33,777 nucleotides of DNA from Clostridia bacterium (lineage in GTDB: Bacteria; Bacillota; Clostridia; Oscillospirales; CAG-272), in the NCBI GenBank assembly GCA_017938885.1, contig JAGBAS010000059.1, forward strand, positions 1 through 33,777, written 5' to 3'. Below the pieces are notes generated by a model. It made no database searches. It was given only the letters and a program-made list of their open reading frames with translations, and was not told the DNA's origin. This document shows, in pieces, positions 15,499-24,285 of the stretch. Both the position numbers and the translations under genes were made by a program. Each line of letters begins with the position of its first letter. Position 1 is the first letter of the stretch.

Positions 15499-15800
15499 AA
15501 AAGAGAAAGACCTTATCTACGAAGTCGGTGGTCAAATTAATAAGAAAGAAGGAAAAACCGCTATCGCGGCGTAGTAATCACGCTTTGATAGCGGCAATAT
15601 TATGTTTTTTATCGCGTATTTTTTCTGGGATTTTCTTCCTCGCTTCTGATAGTCAGCGTTGATTTCAACGCTCCAATCAGCACCGAGAGGTGCACTTGCT
15701 TTAGGCTGTTCAATATAGGGTGTATTATTGAGACCAAAAATCGGGAATCGTAGCACCACTTGCAGTATTCCTATTAGTTTTTTCATGAATGACTCTTCTG
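15499..15800. other. Intergenic stretch without a supported gene
   Basis: Apart from the minus-strand hairpin terminator at 15553-15594 I see nothing convincing. A minus-strand open frame at 15532-15786 runs through that terminator and lacks recognisable features. Confidence 0.5.
15553..15594 (-). terminator. Hairpin with T-run on the minus strand
   Basis: CCGCTATC and GATAGCGG form an 8-bp stem, with a smaller GCGT/ACGC stem in the loop, followed on the minus strand by five T (15553-15557). It would end transcripts coming from the decayed deformylase region. Confidence 0.6.
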
Positions 15801-16097
15801 TTAAATCAACACCCCATTACAGTGATCCACTTCACGCTGAATAATCTGAGCTGTCCAACCGGTGAAATTTTTCGTGCGCGTTTTCATATCCAAGGTCTGA
15901 TACTGCACCTTGATGGCCTTATATCGCTTGCACTTACGGGGGCCGCCAAGAAGCGACAGACAGCCTTCCTCGGTGTCGTACGCAACGTCCTTCTTGATGA
16001 TTTCGGGATTGAGCTTGACCGTGTAGGTAGGAGCCAATCCGCTCTCATCGAGAAAGGCGATGATCCTCTTACGAGTGCCGATCATATTGGCCGCCAT
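15801..16097 (-). pseudogene. Truncated peptide deformylase-like remnant
   Basis: The 98 codons match the central and C-terminal part of the short, about 136-residue clostridial peptide deformylase type. GMAANMIG sits at the N-terminus, EGCLSL in the middle (the metal-binding Cys motif), and QREVDHCNGVLI at the end. In the family the last motif is QHExDH, whose first His binds the metal; here it is Arg (CGT), a one-base change from CAT. About 40 N-terminal residues, including the substrate loop, are missing. In-frame residues SCVG just before the ATG still fit the family, but further upstream the sequence matches another frame. The gene therefore looks dead or changed in function. Confidence 0.65.
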
Positions 16098-16256
16098 GCC
16101 GACACAGCTTTCCTTGTGCGCGGGGCGTTGGCATAGCAGTCGCTCTCCTCCTCCGCATCCACGTACACGTCGAAGGTCACGCTCTACAAAACACAGGACG
16201 CCGAGAGCATACAGCTGTCACCGGGTGAGGGGCGGTATCGGTGAGCGATCGAATTC

Positions 16257-17000
16257 TCACCCCATCATCGCAACGATACGTTCAACCGTTAAGCGGATCT
16301 GCTCCTCGTTTGTGATCAAAGGCGTACCATCGCCGTCCTGCGCTCCGTACATACCGAAATATGCGTGACAGCCGCCGTCGATCACGTATTCGGTAAAACC
16401 GCTCGGAAGATTTTGTTTGTTCTCTTCGTATTTTTCTCGGTTCATGACCGTATCCTCGCTCCCGAAAACCGAAAGCACGTCCAGGTCGGCGGCAGACAAG
16501 TCTGCTGTGGAGTAGGAGCCGAGCAAAATGAGGCCTTTGTAGTCCTCCGGGTGATCGGCCAGATAGGATGCGGCCATGGAGCCGCCCAGCGAGTGACCGC
16601 CTATGTACCAATCCTCTATTTCGGGGTATTCCTTCTGTATGCCATCGGCAGCATTGATGTCCAGCACGGCGAGATGGAACGGCATCTCAACCAGGACGCA
16701 CAGGATGTCCTTCTCGGCGCACGCCTGCATCAGCGGGATGTAGGCTGTATGCTCCACCTTGCCGCCGGGGTAGAAGATCAATCCCTTGGTTGCTCCCTTG
16801 GGCTCAAATACGACCGTACCGTCCGGTTCTTCCTTCCATGTTGCCCCCTGCGGCAAAAATACGCCGATGGCGTCATGATCCGCGCGGTAATAGTCTCCCA
16901 GATAGATGGCGCAAGCTCCTGCGATCAGGGCGAGTACAAGAGCGACGGAGGTCGTGACGATGAATATTCTTCGCTTACGCTTATCGGATAAAAAGCTCAT
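16257..17000 (-). CDS. Membrane-anchored alpha/beta hydrolase
   Basis: A 247-residue protein with a basic N-terminus, a membrane anchor at about residues 12-33 and an alpha/beta hydrolase domain facing outward. The nucleophile elbow is GHSLGGS at about 134-140. The acidic residue is likely Asp in FGSEDTV and the His in GGCHAYFG, completing a Ser-Asp-His triad. FYPGGKVEHTAY probably forms the oxyanion region. It resembles dienelactone-hydrolase-like esterases of Clostridia. The gene lies downstream of the MFS transporter, about 190 bp away, so it may have its own promoter. The substrate is unknown, perhaps an acylated sugar or a small ester. Confidence 0.82.
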   Translation of the reverse strand: MSFLSDKRKRRIFIVTTSVALVLALIAGACAIYLGDYYRADHDAIGVFLPQGATWKEEPDGTVVFEPKGATKGLIFYPGGKVEHTAYIPLMQACAEKDILCVLVEMPFHLAVLDINAADGIQKEYPEIEDWYIGGHSLGGSMAASYLADHPEDYKGLILLGSYSTADLSAADLDVLSVFGSEDTVMNREKYEENKQNLPSGFTEYVIDGGCHAYFGMYGAQDGDGTPLITNEEQIRLTVERIVAMMG

Positions 17001-17189
17001 TTCTTCGGTTCCTCTTATGGCAAATGATCTATGGTCTGTTCAAGCGGTGTCAACAATTTCATTCTACAGGGGGCAGTACCCCCGACGCTCCTTTGACGAA
17101 GTACGTCCATATCGGGTAAAACATACTCCTTTACCTTGCCCATAGCTTCCCTGTCGTTTGGTAGGATAGCCTTGCTTTCTTGCCATGAT

Positions 17190-18386
17190 CTACGGTTGCA
17201 TGCGGTTCCCGTATTTTTTCACAAGCAGAACCAATCCGAGGATCATAACAAGCGGAAACACGGTTGTAAAGAGCAAGCCTGTTTTCAGATTACCTCCGAC
17301 GGCATCCGCGATTCCTCCAACCATAGCAGGACTCACCGTTGCGCCCAGATCTCCCGCTAACGCCAGAAAAGCGAACATGGCCGTTCCGCCTTTCGGGCAT
17401 TTTTGTGAGGAAATGCTGATAGTTCCCGGCCACATAATGCCGACCGACACTCCACAAAGAGCACAACCGACCAGACCAAGCAAGGGGACGGGCGACAAGG
17501 ATGCCAGCAGGTAGCATACCACACACAGCGCGCCGCAGACCGCCATGACCTTGGTCAAGTCGAGCTTCGCGCTTTTCTTTCCGTAGAAAACACGCGAAAG
17601 TCCCATGAAAACGGCAAACAGACAGGGGCCGGCTAAATCACCGATGGTTTTGGAAACGCCGAGTGCCGATTCTGTAAAGGCGGATGCCCATTGGGCCATG
17701 GATGCCTCGGATGCGCCTGCACAGATCATCAGTACGATCATCAGCCAGAACAACGGAAGCCGCAATAGTTGACCGATGCCCATTCCTTCCCCGTCATCGA
17801 CCAAGCGTTCGATGGGACAGAAGAGGAAATTCACCGTATTCAGCAACGGCACGAGTGCCCAGATCAGGGTGAGGATCTTCCAGCAGGACGTACCGAATAC
17901 GGCGAAGAAGACCGTAGAGCCCAAGATCACGCCAACGGAACCCCAGCAGTAAAACGAGTGCAAAAGGCTCATCACCCCCGCCTTGTTTTCAAAGGGACAA
18001 GCCTCGACGATAGGGCTCACCAAAACCTCGATCAGTCCGCTGCCGATTGCGTAAAGGACAACCGAAATCATAATGCCGACAAAAGGATCGGGCAAGACCT
18101 CCGGCAAAAATGCCAGCAAAACCAGTCCTGCGGCAGAGACTGCCTGCGAAACCACCACGCAGACCCGGTATCCGATGATATCGGCAAATTTCGTTGCCAC
18201 CAAGTCAACCAGCAGCTGAGTTACGTAAAACACCATGGGGATCAGCGCGATCATTTCGAATGAAATCCCGTAGGTATCCTTGAACGTCAGAAACAAGAGA
18301 GGAGCAAAATTGGCGGATATCGCTTGCGTGATAAAGCCGAGATAGCAGGCGATCAGCGTTTTTTTATAATTCTTGGCTTTTCTCAT
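17190..18386 (-). CDS. MFS transporter
   Basis: A 398-residue integral membrane protein with about twelve hydrophobic segments and a central hydrophilic loop around residues 195-210 (CPIERLVDDGEG). The N-terminal half has a conserved loop at KFADIIGYR, typical of the major facilitator superfamily loop 2-3. The C-terminal half has GVSVGIMWPGTISISSQ. It resembles sugar-type MFS proteins of the FucP or YbjJ kind, though the assignment below superfamily level is weak. It begins 24 bp after the glycerophosphodiesterase gene, in the same operon-like series as the glycoside hydrolase. It probably imports a sugar or glycerol derivative released by these enzymes. Confidence 0.85.
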   Translation of the reverse strand: MRKAKNYKKTLIACYLGFITQAISANFAPLLFLTFKDTYGISFEMIALIPMVFYVTQLLVDLVATKFADIIGYRVCVVVSQAVSAAGLVLLAFLPEVLPDPFVGIMISVVLYAIGSGLIEVLVSPIVEACPFENKAGVMSLLHSFYCWGSVGVILGSTVFFAVFGTSCWKILTLIWALVPLLNTVNFLFCPIERLVDDGEGMGIGQLLRLPLFWLMIVLMICAGASEASMAQWASAFTESALGVSKTIGDLAGPCLFAVFMGLSRVFYGKKSAKLDLTKVMAVCGALCVVCYLLASLSPVPLLGLVGCALCGVSVGIMWPGTISISSQKCPKGGTAMFAFLALAGDLGATVSPAMVGGIADAVGGNLKTGLLFTTVFPLVMILGLVLLVKKYGNRMQP

Positions 18387-18410
18387 GACGACTTCCGATG
18401 CTGTCCATGC

Positions 18411-19145
18411 TTATACGGTATTCTTCCCTTCCAGAATATTGGAGGTGATCTGATCCACGCCCCAGGCGGCCAGCTCCTCGCCTCGGGCGGGGTCATCCAC
18501 CGTCCAGCAGTTGATGGTCAAGCCTGCGGCGTGCATGGCTTGAATACGCTCGGGGGTCAAGCCCGCGTGATGGACGTCGATGTCCAGGCGGTCAGCCTTG
18601 AGCCTTGCGATCATCTCGTCCGAAACCTCGCCTGTCAGAAACTGACAGGACTGCTCGGGCAGGAGGGCGCGTACCTTCAGAAGATTCTCGTAGTGGAAGG
18701 AGATGAAGGTGACTCCGTCCAGGTAATCGTAGCCTCGGATCAGCTCGATGAAGGCGGCGGTCTCCTCGTCGGTAAAGACTGACTTCAGCTCCAGGATACA
18801 ATGCTTTTCGTACTTCTTGCAGATGGTGATGTAGTTCTCCAGGCTGGGGAGGCGGAGATCATAACGATCCTTGGTGCCGTCGGTGTCATAGAGGACGATC
18901 TCACGGAGCAGCTCCCAGGGAGTCGTCTCCATATCCACACGCACGCCGCCCACGCGGTCGGCGCGGCCGTCGTGGTTGACCACGAAACGGGCGTCGGAGG
19001 TGCGGTAGATGTCGGTCTCGATACCGTAGTAGTTGCGGTTACCGGCGGCCACGAAGGCGGAGGCGGTGTTCTCCCGCTCCAGGCCCGACAGGCCTCGGTG
19101 GGCCACCACGCGGGTGGTCTTGTTATCGAATTTGATGGTATTCAT
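18411..19145 (-). CDS. Glycerophosphodiester phosphodiesterase
   Basis: A 244-residue GDPD-family TIM barrel. Catalytic motifs: AHRGLSGLERENTASAF at about residues 14-30 with the first His, GIETDIYRTSDARFVVNHDG at about 36-56 with the Glu and Asp metal ligands and the second His, and ILELKSV around 116-122. The end, INCWTVDDP and GVDQITSNI, is also typical. It cleaves glycerophosphodiesters to glycerol-3-phosphate and an alcohol, using a divalent metal. No signal peptide is present, so it acts in the cytoplasm. It lies between a membrane-anchored unknown and the MFS transporter, in line with use of imported phosphodiesters. Confidence 0.92.
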   Translation of the reverse strand: MNTIKFDNKTTRVVAHRGLSGLERENTASAFVAAGNRNYYGIETDIYRTSDARFVVNHDGRADRVGGVRVDMETTPWELLREIVLYDTDGTKDRYDLRLPSLENYITICKKYEKHCILELKSVFTDEETAAFIELIRGYDYLDGVTFISFHYENLLKVRALLPEQSCQFLTGEVSDEMIARLKADRLDIDVHHAGLTPERIQAMHAAGLTINCWTVDDPARGEELAAWGVDQITSNILEGKNTV

Positions 19146-19164
19146 GCTTTACACTCCATTCTAC

Positions 19165-19689
19165 TTAATTGCTTTCTGTATGACCAGTAATCAAAGATTC
19201 TAATGTAACAGGAAAGGAATCGTTGATAAAATTGACCGCTTTTACGAAATCCCACCGATTACCGCCTTCAACATAATAAAGACAGTTCTCATAATACGCT
19301 ACATAATGAGAATGAAAATACGTATTCGACGATGAAGAAAAATTCCATTCCTTTGATGTTTCCTTTCCCGTTACCTCGTGAAAATACTCTATTGAAGCTA
19401 CAGTGTCATGGAAAACATACGCATAAAGAATATAATCCTTACCATCGAACTCAATAATTTTCGTATAACTTTCTAATACGGATAAATCACCCAAATTCGG
19501 ATCATTTTGGGGATCAAGATTTGTTTTTACATAAGACTCTATGGTAGAGAAATCTTCAATGCTTGTAAAAAAGCGCCACTGCATATTATCACTTGTGAAA
19601 TGTAGCAACAACGGTAATGCCAACCCAAAAACGAAGAGAATAACTAGAACAAAAATTGTAATTGATAAACGTACCCTTTTGTGTTTCAT
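19165..19689 (-). CDS. Membrane-anchored protein of unknown function
   Basis: A 174-residue protein with a basic N-terminus, one membrane segment at about residues 8-30 and an outward-facing domain of about 140 residues rich in aromatic residues. I do not recognise a family. The gene overlaps the stop of the isomerase gene as ATGA (19686-19689), so it is translationally coupled. It is more AT-rich than the genes on both sides, which suggests separate acquisition. Confidence 0.65.
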   Translation of the reverse strand: MKHKRVRLSITIFVLVILFVFGLALPLLLHFTSDNMQWRFFTSIEDFSTIESYVKTNLDPQNDPNLGDLSVLESYTKIIEFDGKDYILYAYVFHDTVASIEYFHEVTGKETSKEWNFSSSSNTYFHSHYVAYYENCLYYVEGGNRWDFVKAVNFINDSFPVTLESLITGHTESN

Positions 19690-20537
19690 GGCATAAATTC
19701 TCTTTCTGAACTTAGAAAGTCCATATAAGCCAGCATTTTTTCAGCGCGGCTTAACAGTTCGGACAGAATCTTATCCTTCTCCTCATCGGGGGCGTTATAG
19801 GACTGGTGGTGAGCCTCCAGAACCAGCTCGCCCTTATAGCCGATATCGCGAAGGATATGCAAAAACTCCTTCCAGTCGATGTTGCCGTCCCCGGGGAGGA
19901 GATGCTCGTCGCCGGAGCCGGGGCCGTGGGTATCCTGGATGTGGAGGGACAGGGGTACTACGTCCAGCTCGCGGAGGACGCTCGGGGTGATGCCGTAGAA
20001 GTTGGCGTGTCCCGTGTCGAAGCACCAGCCGAAGCAGGGGGAGTCCACCGCCTTCACCAGATCCACGATGTTTCTCGGTTGAATGGAGGATCCCCACAGA
20101 ATGTTTTCCGAAAGGATGGTCAGTCCCAGCTTCTCAGCGATGGGAAGGAGGGGGAGAGTGGCTTCTCGGTTGATGCGGATAAACTCGGCATCATCGGTGA
20201 TAATCTGACCATCTATTTCATGGATGGGGTGGACGACGATGTAGCGGGCCCCCAGGAGAGCCGCCGCCTCAAAGGCGCGCATCTGGGCCTCACTGCGGTT
20301 CCCCGCGTTGCCGGGGGCGTGGGAGTGGGTGTAGGTGACCCCCAATGCGTCGGCCTTTTGACGGAGAGCTATGACCCGCTCCCGCCAGTTGTCGCCGTCC
20401 AGCAGGCGGCCCTTACCGACACAGTAATCCAGACCCATATCCAGCGCGGTGTAGCCGATGGCCGCCAGGCGGTCCAATACGACCTCCGAGGGGTACTGTG
20501 GGGGGAATACGCAGGTGGTGGTAACAATCTGTTTCAT
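19686..20537 (-). CDS. Sugar phosphate isomerase/epimerase-like TIM-barrel protein
   Basis: A 283-residue xylose-isomerase-like TIM barrel. Motifs in order: THSHAPGN at about residues 69-76, VHPIHE at about 104-109, LSENILWG with the metal-binding Glu at about 144, FDTGHANF at about 174-181, HIQDTHGPGSGDEHLLPGDGNIDW at about 198-221, and LVLEAHHQ near 240. A divalent metal site of Glu, Asp, His and Glu is therefore intact. It is unlike the isomerase at 13676-14509 in sequence. It follows the large glycoside hydrolase by 66 bp, so it probably processes a sugar released by it. Confidence 0.86.
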   Translation of the reverse strand: MKQIVTTTCVFPPQYPSEVVLDRLAAIGYTALDMGLDYCVGKGRLLDGDNWRERVIALRQKADALGVTYTHSHAPGNAGNRSEAQMRAFEAAALLGARYIVVHPIHEIDGQIITDDAEFIRINREATLPLLPIAEKLGLTILSENILWGSSIQPRNIVDLVKAVDSPCFGWCFDTGHANFYGITPSVLRELDVVPLSLHIQDTHGPGSGDEHLLPGDGNIDWKEFLHILRDIGYKGELVLEAHHQSYNAPDEEKDKILSELLSRAEKMLAYMDFLSSEREFMP

Positions 20538-20603
20538 ATTCGTTTCCTTACATGATAAGGGGAGAGGGAGACCCGAGAGCCTCCCTTCCCTTGTTCGGTG
20601 AAA

Positions 20604-23600
20604 TTACGCCTTCTTCTGGGCCTTGAAGGTAAAGCCGCGCAGGCCGCTCTTCAGGAGGCTGTAGTCGTCGGTCCAAGCGGAGCCGCCCGTGACGAAATTG
20701 TCGGGGCCGCAGGCACCGGCGGGCTTGGCGACCTCATGGAGCGGGCCGAAGACGTTGGTACGGACGCCCTCCACGATGACCGAGATGGGCAGGCCGTTTC
20801 GGTAGGCCTCGGTGACGTCGGCCTCGTAGGGATCCCAGCCCAGGACGGTGGTCTTGCCGGCGGCTACGACCTTGACGCAACCGCCCGTGAACTCCTTGGG
20901 CGTCAGGACGATGCGGTCAGCGTCCTTTGCGGCGTCGCCCAGGATGTTCTCGAAGTCCTCGGGGGTGAGGATGTACTCCATGTTGCCCGTGTAGAAGGGG
21001 AGATTATAGGCGGCGTAGTTGTCACAGCCGATGAGGCCGGGGGTGCCCACGATGGTGCGCTTCTTGCCCTCCACCTTGACGCCGAAGACGCCCACCAAGT
21101 ACAGGGCCTCCACGTTGGTGGTACGCATGAAGGTGACGTCGATGGTGACCTCATTGCGGCCCGGCTTGAGAGCCTCTGCGGGGATCTTCATCTTCTTGAA
21201 GCAGTCGTCCACCCAGAAGTCGTTGATGTCGTCGTTGTGCAGCTCCACGCCGTTGATCTTGTACTGATTCAACTCGGGGCGCTCACCCGCCAGGATGATA
21301 TCAAACTCGGGCATCTCGTCGATGTAGAATTCGTAGGACAGCTGGAGCTCGCCGTACTTCTTGGTATCGTTGAGCTTGGCGTACCAGGGCTGGAGCATAC
21401 CGCCGCCGCGCCACTCGATGCCGATATCCGAGCGGATCTGTCTGTCGGTCCACAGGGCTTCGGCCTCGTCGTGCCACTCCCCATCCTTCCAGCGCCACTT
21501 GCACCAGTCAAGGACGCAGACATTGGGCTCGTGGGCGGCGTAGGGGAACTCGCCCGTCAGGGTCTCGGAGGCCACCGTCTCGTACTCGGTGACGGCAGGA
21601 AGCTCCTCCGGGGTCTTGGTGAGGACGAAGCAGCGGGTGCCTGCGGCCTCCAGATCCATGCTGATATAGTAGGTGCCGCTGACCTCACCAGCCATGGCGG
21701 AGGCATCGTAGCGGGTACCGTTCTCCAGATCCCACTCCTCCACGGCGTAGCCGGCGGGAGCCTTGATGGCCAGGGTCAGATCCTCTCTGGGCTGTCCACG
21801 ATCGGTGTTCAGCACCACGACGGCGTAGCCGTCGCCGCCGAAGTCCTTGCGGACCTGGGCAAATACTGCCTTCTCACACTCGCCTTCGCCGTTGGTGACC
21901 GAAACGAACTCACAGGCGTTCTCGCGGACAGTAGCCACCAGAGCCTCCTCGTCGAAGGGGATGACGATGCCCTGAGCGGCCAGCTTGGCGGGCTCGTCGG
22001 AGGCGATGGCGTTGATGTAGGCGGGAGCGTCACCGCAGAAGATGACCTTACCGCCCTTGTCCATGAACTCACGCAGGAGAGCCAGGGTGGTGGGACGGAT
22101 GGTGAGCATATTGGAGACAATGACGGTCTTGTAGGAAGCCTGACCGACGCGGAGGACGGGGGCACCGTCAACGGTGTCAACAGAGGCCATGCGGGACATC
22201 ATCTCCTCCTCGCCGTAGTCGAAGTCGATCTGGTGGTCGGTGAGGTAGTGGAAGAGCTGGGCGTAGCGGCGCTCGTAGGGAGCCACGTCGGGGGAGACGT
22301 TGGAGATCCACTGTGCCCAACCGGCGTAGGCCTGGCACCACACCGACTCGATGGGATTCAGCAGCAGGACGTCACAGGCAGGTGCGCCCTCGGAGAGAAC
22401 CAGACCCATACGGGCGAAGTAGTCCTCGACCTTGCTGTAGTCCTTGTACCAGGGAGACTGGTGAAGGATGGATGCGGGGTAGTCGCGCTTGGACTCGCCC
22501 TCCATGGTGTACCAGGACAGATGCTGGCAACGGAGGTTGATGCCGAAGAGGGCCTGCCAGTCGCCCACGGCCTTGTGGGCCTTGAAGTCGAACTGCCAGC
22601 CGGTACAGCCGTACAGCTCGGAGAGCAGCCACTTCTTGCCCAGCTGACGGGCGGCGGAGGCCAGCTGCTTGACGATCCAGTAGCAGCGGTTATGCTCGGT
22701 CAGGACGTCCACGCCGGGGTAGCCCATGTACTCGTAGAAGCGCATGAGGGAGCCGTTGGGGACGGTCTGGTTCATGAGGCTGTCCTCGTGGAGGACGTGA
22801 CCCGTGAACTGGATGCCGTGATCGTTGCACCAGTCGTTCAGAGGCTTGGCGAAGCGCTCCAGGAACAGGGCATTGGCCAGGTCGATGTAGTGGAGCTTGA
22901 CGGGGGCCACGAGCTCGCCGTTCTTGCGGTAGAACAGCTCGGGGAGGATGGGACGGCAGGCAAAGCCGTAGCGGGTCTCGAACTCCTCGAAGATATCGTC
23001 TGTCCAGGCGGTGGCGCAGGACATGACGCCGTCGTGCTCGCGGCGGTTGTCGAAGCAGTGGCCACGGTGGGGCTCGTCGGTGAAGATGCCCTTGATACTC
23101 TTACCCAGGCGGTCGCCGCAGCGCTTGGCGTACTCCTCGTGGGTCATCTCGATGAACTTATCGGTGGCCTTGCGGCTCATGGTGTCGATGTAGGTGGTGC
23201 CGTTATAGTTGGAGTTGCAGGGGTCGGGCACGATGGCGAAGCGGAGAGCCTTCCACTCGCCGGGGTCGCTCGCGGCGGCATCAGTCAGCTCGGCGATGGC
23301 CTCCTTGACCTTACGGGCGGCGCACTTGCAACAAGCCACCGTGGAGGTGTCCAGCTCCTTATAAGTATACAGGTTGAGGCCGTCCAGCTTGGCCACGTAC
23401 AGGGCGAAGGACTCCTCGTTCCAGTCCACCTTGTCGGGGGCGGACTCATAGACGTAGAGGGACTTCATGCGGTACTGGGGATCCACGGTGACCTTACCAC
23501 CGGCAGAGCCCGAGGGCCATCTGTCCTCGTCGTAGAGCCAGGCCTCCATGCCGTCCTCCTCGGCGGCGTCGGCCACCTCGTTGATGAGGTCGAACCACTC

Positions 23601-23792
23601 ATCCCCCAGGTACTCGGTGATGAGTCCCGCACGGGAGTGCATGAAGTAACCGCCCAGACCCATCTCCTTCATGACGTGGGCCTGACGCACCAGCTCCTCG
23701 CCGCGAAGCTCGCCATTCCAGGACCAGAAGGGCTTGCCGCGATACTCCACCGAGGGGGAGGCGAAGGACGAAATGATTTGTTTCTTATCCAT
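20604..23792 (-). CDS. Large glycoside hydrolase, GH106-like (alpha-L-rhamnosidase type)
   Basis: A 1062-residue protein. The N-terminal barrel carries signatures of the Glyco_hydro_106-like family: PFWSWNGELR at 21-30, FMHSRAGLITEYLG at 50-63 and WLYDEDRWPSGSAGG at 85-99. A Rossmann-like middle part is visible around TVIVSNMLTIRP and GGKVIFCGDAP. A beta-sandwich, probably carbohydrate-binding, lies near the C-terminus (LSYEFYIDEMP to GRNEVTIDVTF). There is no signal peptide, so it would act on imported oligosaccharides. I used the ATG at 23792, since GGAG lies just before it; the frame continues to 23855 without a better site. Family GH106 includes alpha-L-rhamnosidases, but many clostridial relatives are uncharacterised. 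Confidence 0.82.
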   Translation of the reverse strand: MDKKQIISSFASPSVEYRGKPFWSWNGELRGEELVRQAHVMKEMGLGGYFMHSRAGLITEYLGDEWFDLINEVADAAEEDGMEAWLYDEDRWPSGSAGGKVTVDPQYRMKSLYVYESAPDKVDWNEESFALYVAKLDGLNLYTYKELDTSTVACCKCAARKVKEAIAELTDAAASDPGEWKALRFAIVPDPCNSNYNGTTYIDTMSRKATDKFIEMTHEEYAKRCGDRLGKSIKGIFTDEPHRGHCFDNRREHDGVMSCATAWTDDIFEEFETRYGFACRPILPELFYRKNGELVAPVKLHYIDLANALFLERFAKPLNDWCNDHGIQFTGHVLHEDSLMNQTVPNGSLMRFYEYMGYPGVDVLTEHNRCYWIVKQLASAARQLGKKWLLSELYGCTGWQFDFKAHKAVGDWQALFGINLRCQHLSWYTMEGESKRDYPASILHQSPWYKDYSKVEDYFARMGLVLSEGAPACDVLLLNPIESVWCQAYAGWAQWISNVSPDVAPYERRYAQLFHYLTDHQIDFDYGEEEMMSRMASVDTVDGAPVLRVGQASYKTVIVSNMLTIRPTTLALLREFMDKGGKVIFCGDAPAYINAIASDEPAKLAAQGIVIPFDEEALVATVRENACEFVSVTNGEGECEKAVFAQVRKDFGGDGYAVVVLNTDRGQPREDLTLAIKAPAGYAVEEWDLENGTRYDASAMAGEVSGTYYISMDLEAAGTRCFVLTKTPEELPAVTEYETVASETLTGEFPYAAHEPNVCVLDWCKWRWKDGEWHDEAEALWTDRQIRSDIGIEWRGGGMLQPWYAKLNDTKKYGELQLSYEFYIDEMPEFDIILAGERPELNQYKINGVELHNDDINDFWVDDCFKKMKIPAEALKPGRNEVTIDVTFMRTTNVEALYLVGVFGVKVEGKKRTIVGTPGLIGCDNYAAYNLPFYTGNMEYILTPEDFENILGDAAKDADRIVLTPKEFTGGCVKVVAAGKTTVLGWDPYEADVTEAYRNGLPISVIVEGVRTNVFGPLHEVAKPAGACGPDNFVTGGSAWTDDYSLLKSGLRGFTFKAQKKA

Positions 23793-23863
23793 AATTTTTC
23801 TCCTCTCTGAAAAACGGGATATAAAATTTTCTGATGAAAAGACAGCGGTCGCCATCCTTTCTC

Positions 23864-23892
23864 ATTATAACAAATAGCGGGATTTTTTTCAA
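23864..23892 (-). promoter_or_regulatory. Promoter of the glycoside hydrolase operon
   Basis: On the minus strand, TTGAAA (23887-23892) and TATAAT (23864-23869) are 17 bases apart. The start codon is about 65 bases after the expected transcript start. Confidence 0.75.
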
Positions 23893-24285
23893 TAGGATAT
23901 CGTGATTTTGTCTGAATTTTTTTAGCAGGGCATGATTCTCCATAGCGGTTTTGCCTGCGTTTTTTGGCTGTCGAGTGCCGTCGCAGGGGAGCACACGCCG
24001 TCGTTATATTTCCGTTTTTGGTTTATTTTGATCCGAAATCGTCGAATTACATCGATTTAATTCCCTCTTTTTGCGCTATTTTCGGAATCATTTTCGCGTT
24101 TGTTTTCTATTTGTTTACATTTTGTTATTGCAATACACACATTTCGTATGGTATAATGGTGACACAAGCAAAAGAGAACCGACGGCAGGACACCGCCGTC
24201 GAGAAAACAAGGGAGCCGTCGGGAAAGCCGAGGGCGAGACGAGGAAGCGGGAATCCCCGCGCCCCGACCGAAAGGAAGGTACGTT
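23893..24285 (+). promoter_or_regulatory. Intergenic region with promoter and structured leader of the LRR gene
   Basis: The AT-rich left part contains nothing recognisable except the plus-strand promoter TTGCAA (24128-24133), 18 bases, TATAAT (24152-24157), with an extended -10 TGGTATAAT. The roughly 120-base leader that follows is GC-rich. It has CCGACGGC (24179-24186), which can pair either with GCCGTCG (24195-24201) or with GCCGTCGG (24215-24222), and a further hairpin GCGGG/CCCGC at about 24247-24260. Confidence 0.55.

Noticed and set aside
15532..15786. An 84-codon minus-strand open frame starting MKKLIGIL
   Set aside because: It reads through a strong hairpin terminator, has no clear site upstream and shows no known motif.
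17015..17143. A 42-codon minus-strand open frame starting MGKVKEYVLPDMD between the MFS and hydrolase genes
   Set aside because: It has a weak site, no recognised similarity and is short; it may be the scrap of a gene but cannot be supported.
20598..23810. A 1070-codon open frame on the plus strand over the glycoside hydrolase gene
   Set aside because: It is an antisense shadow caused by GC-biased third positions. Its translation is low-complexity, rich in Gly, Val, Leu and Asp, while the minus strand shows clear GH motifs.
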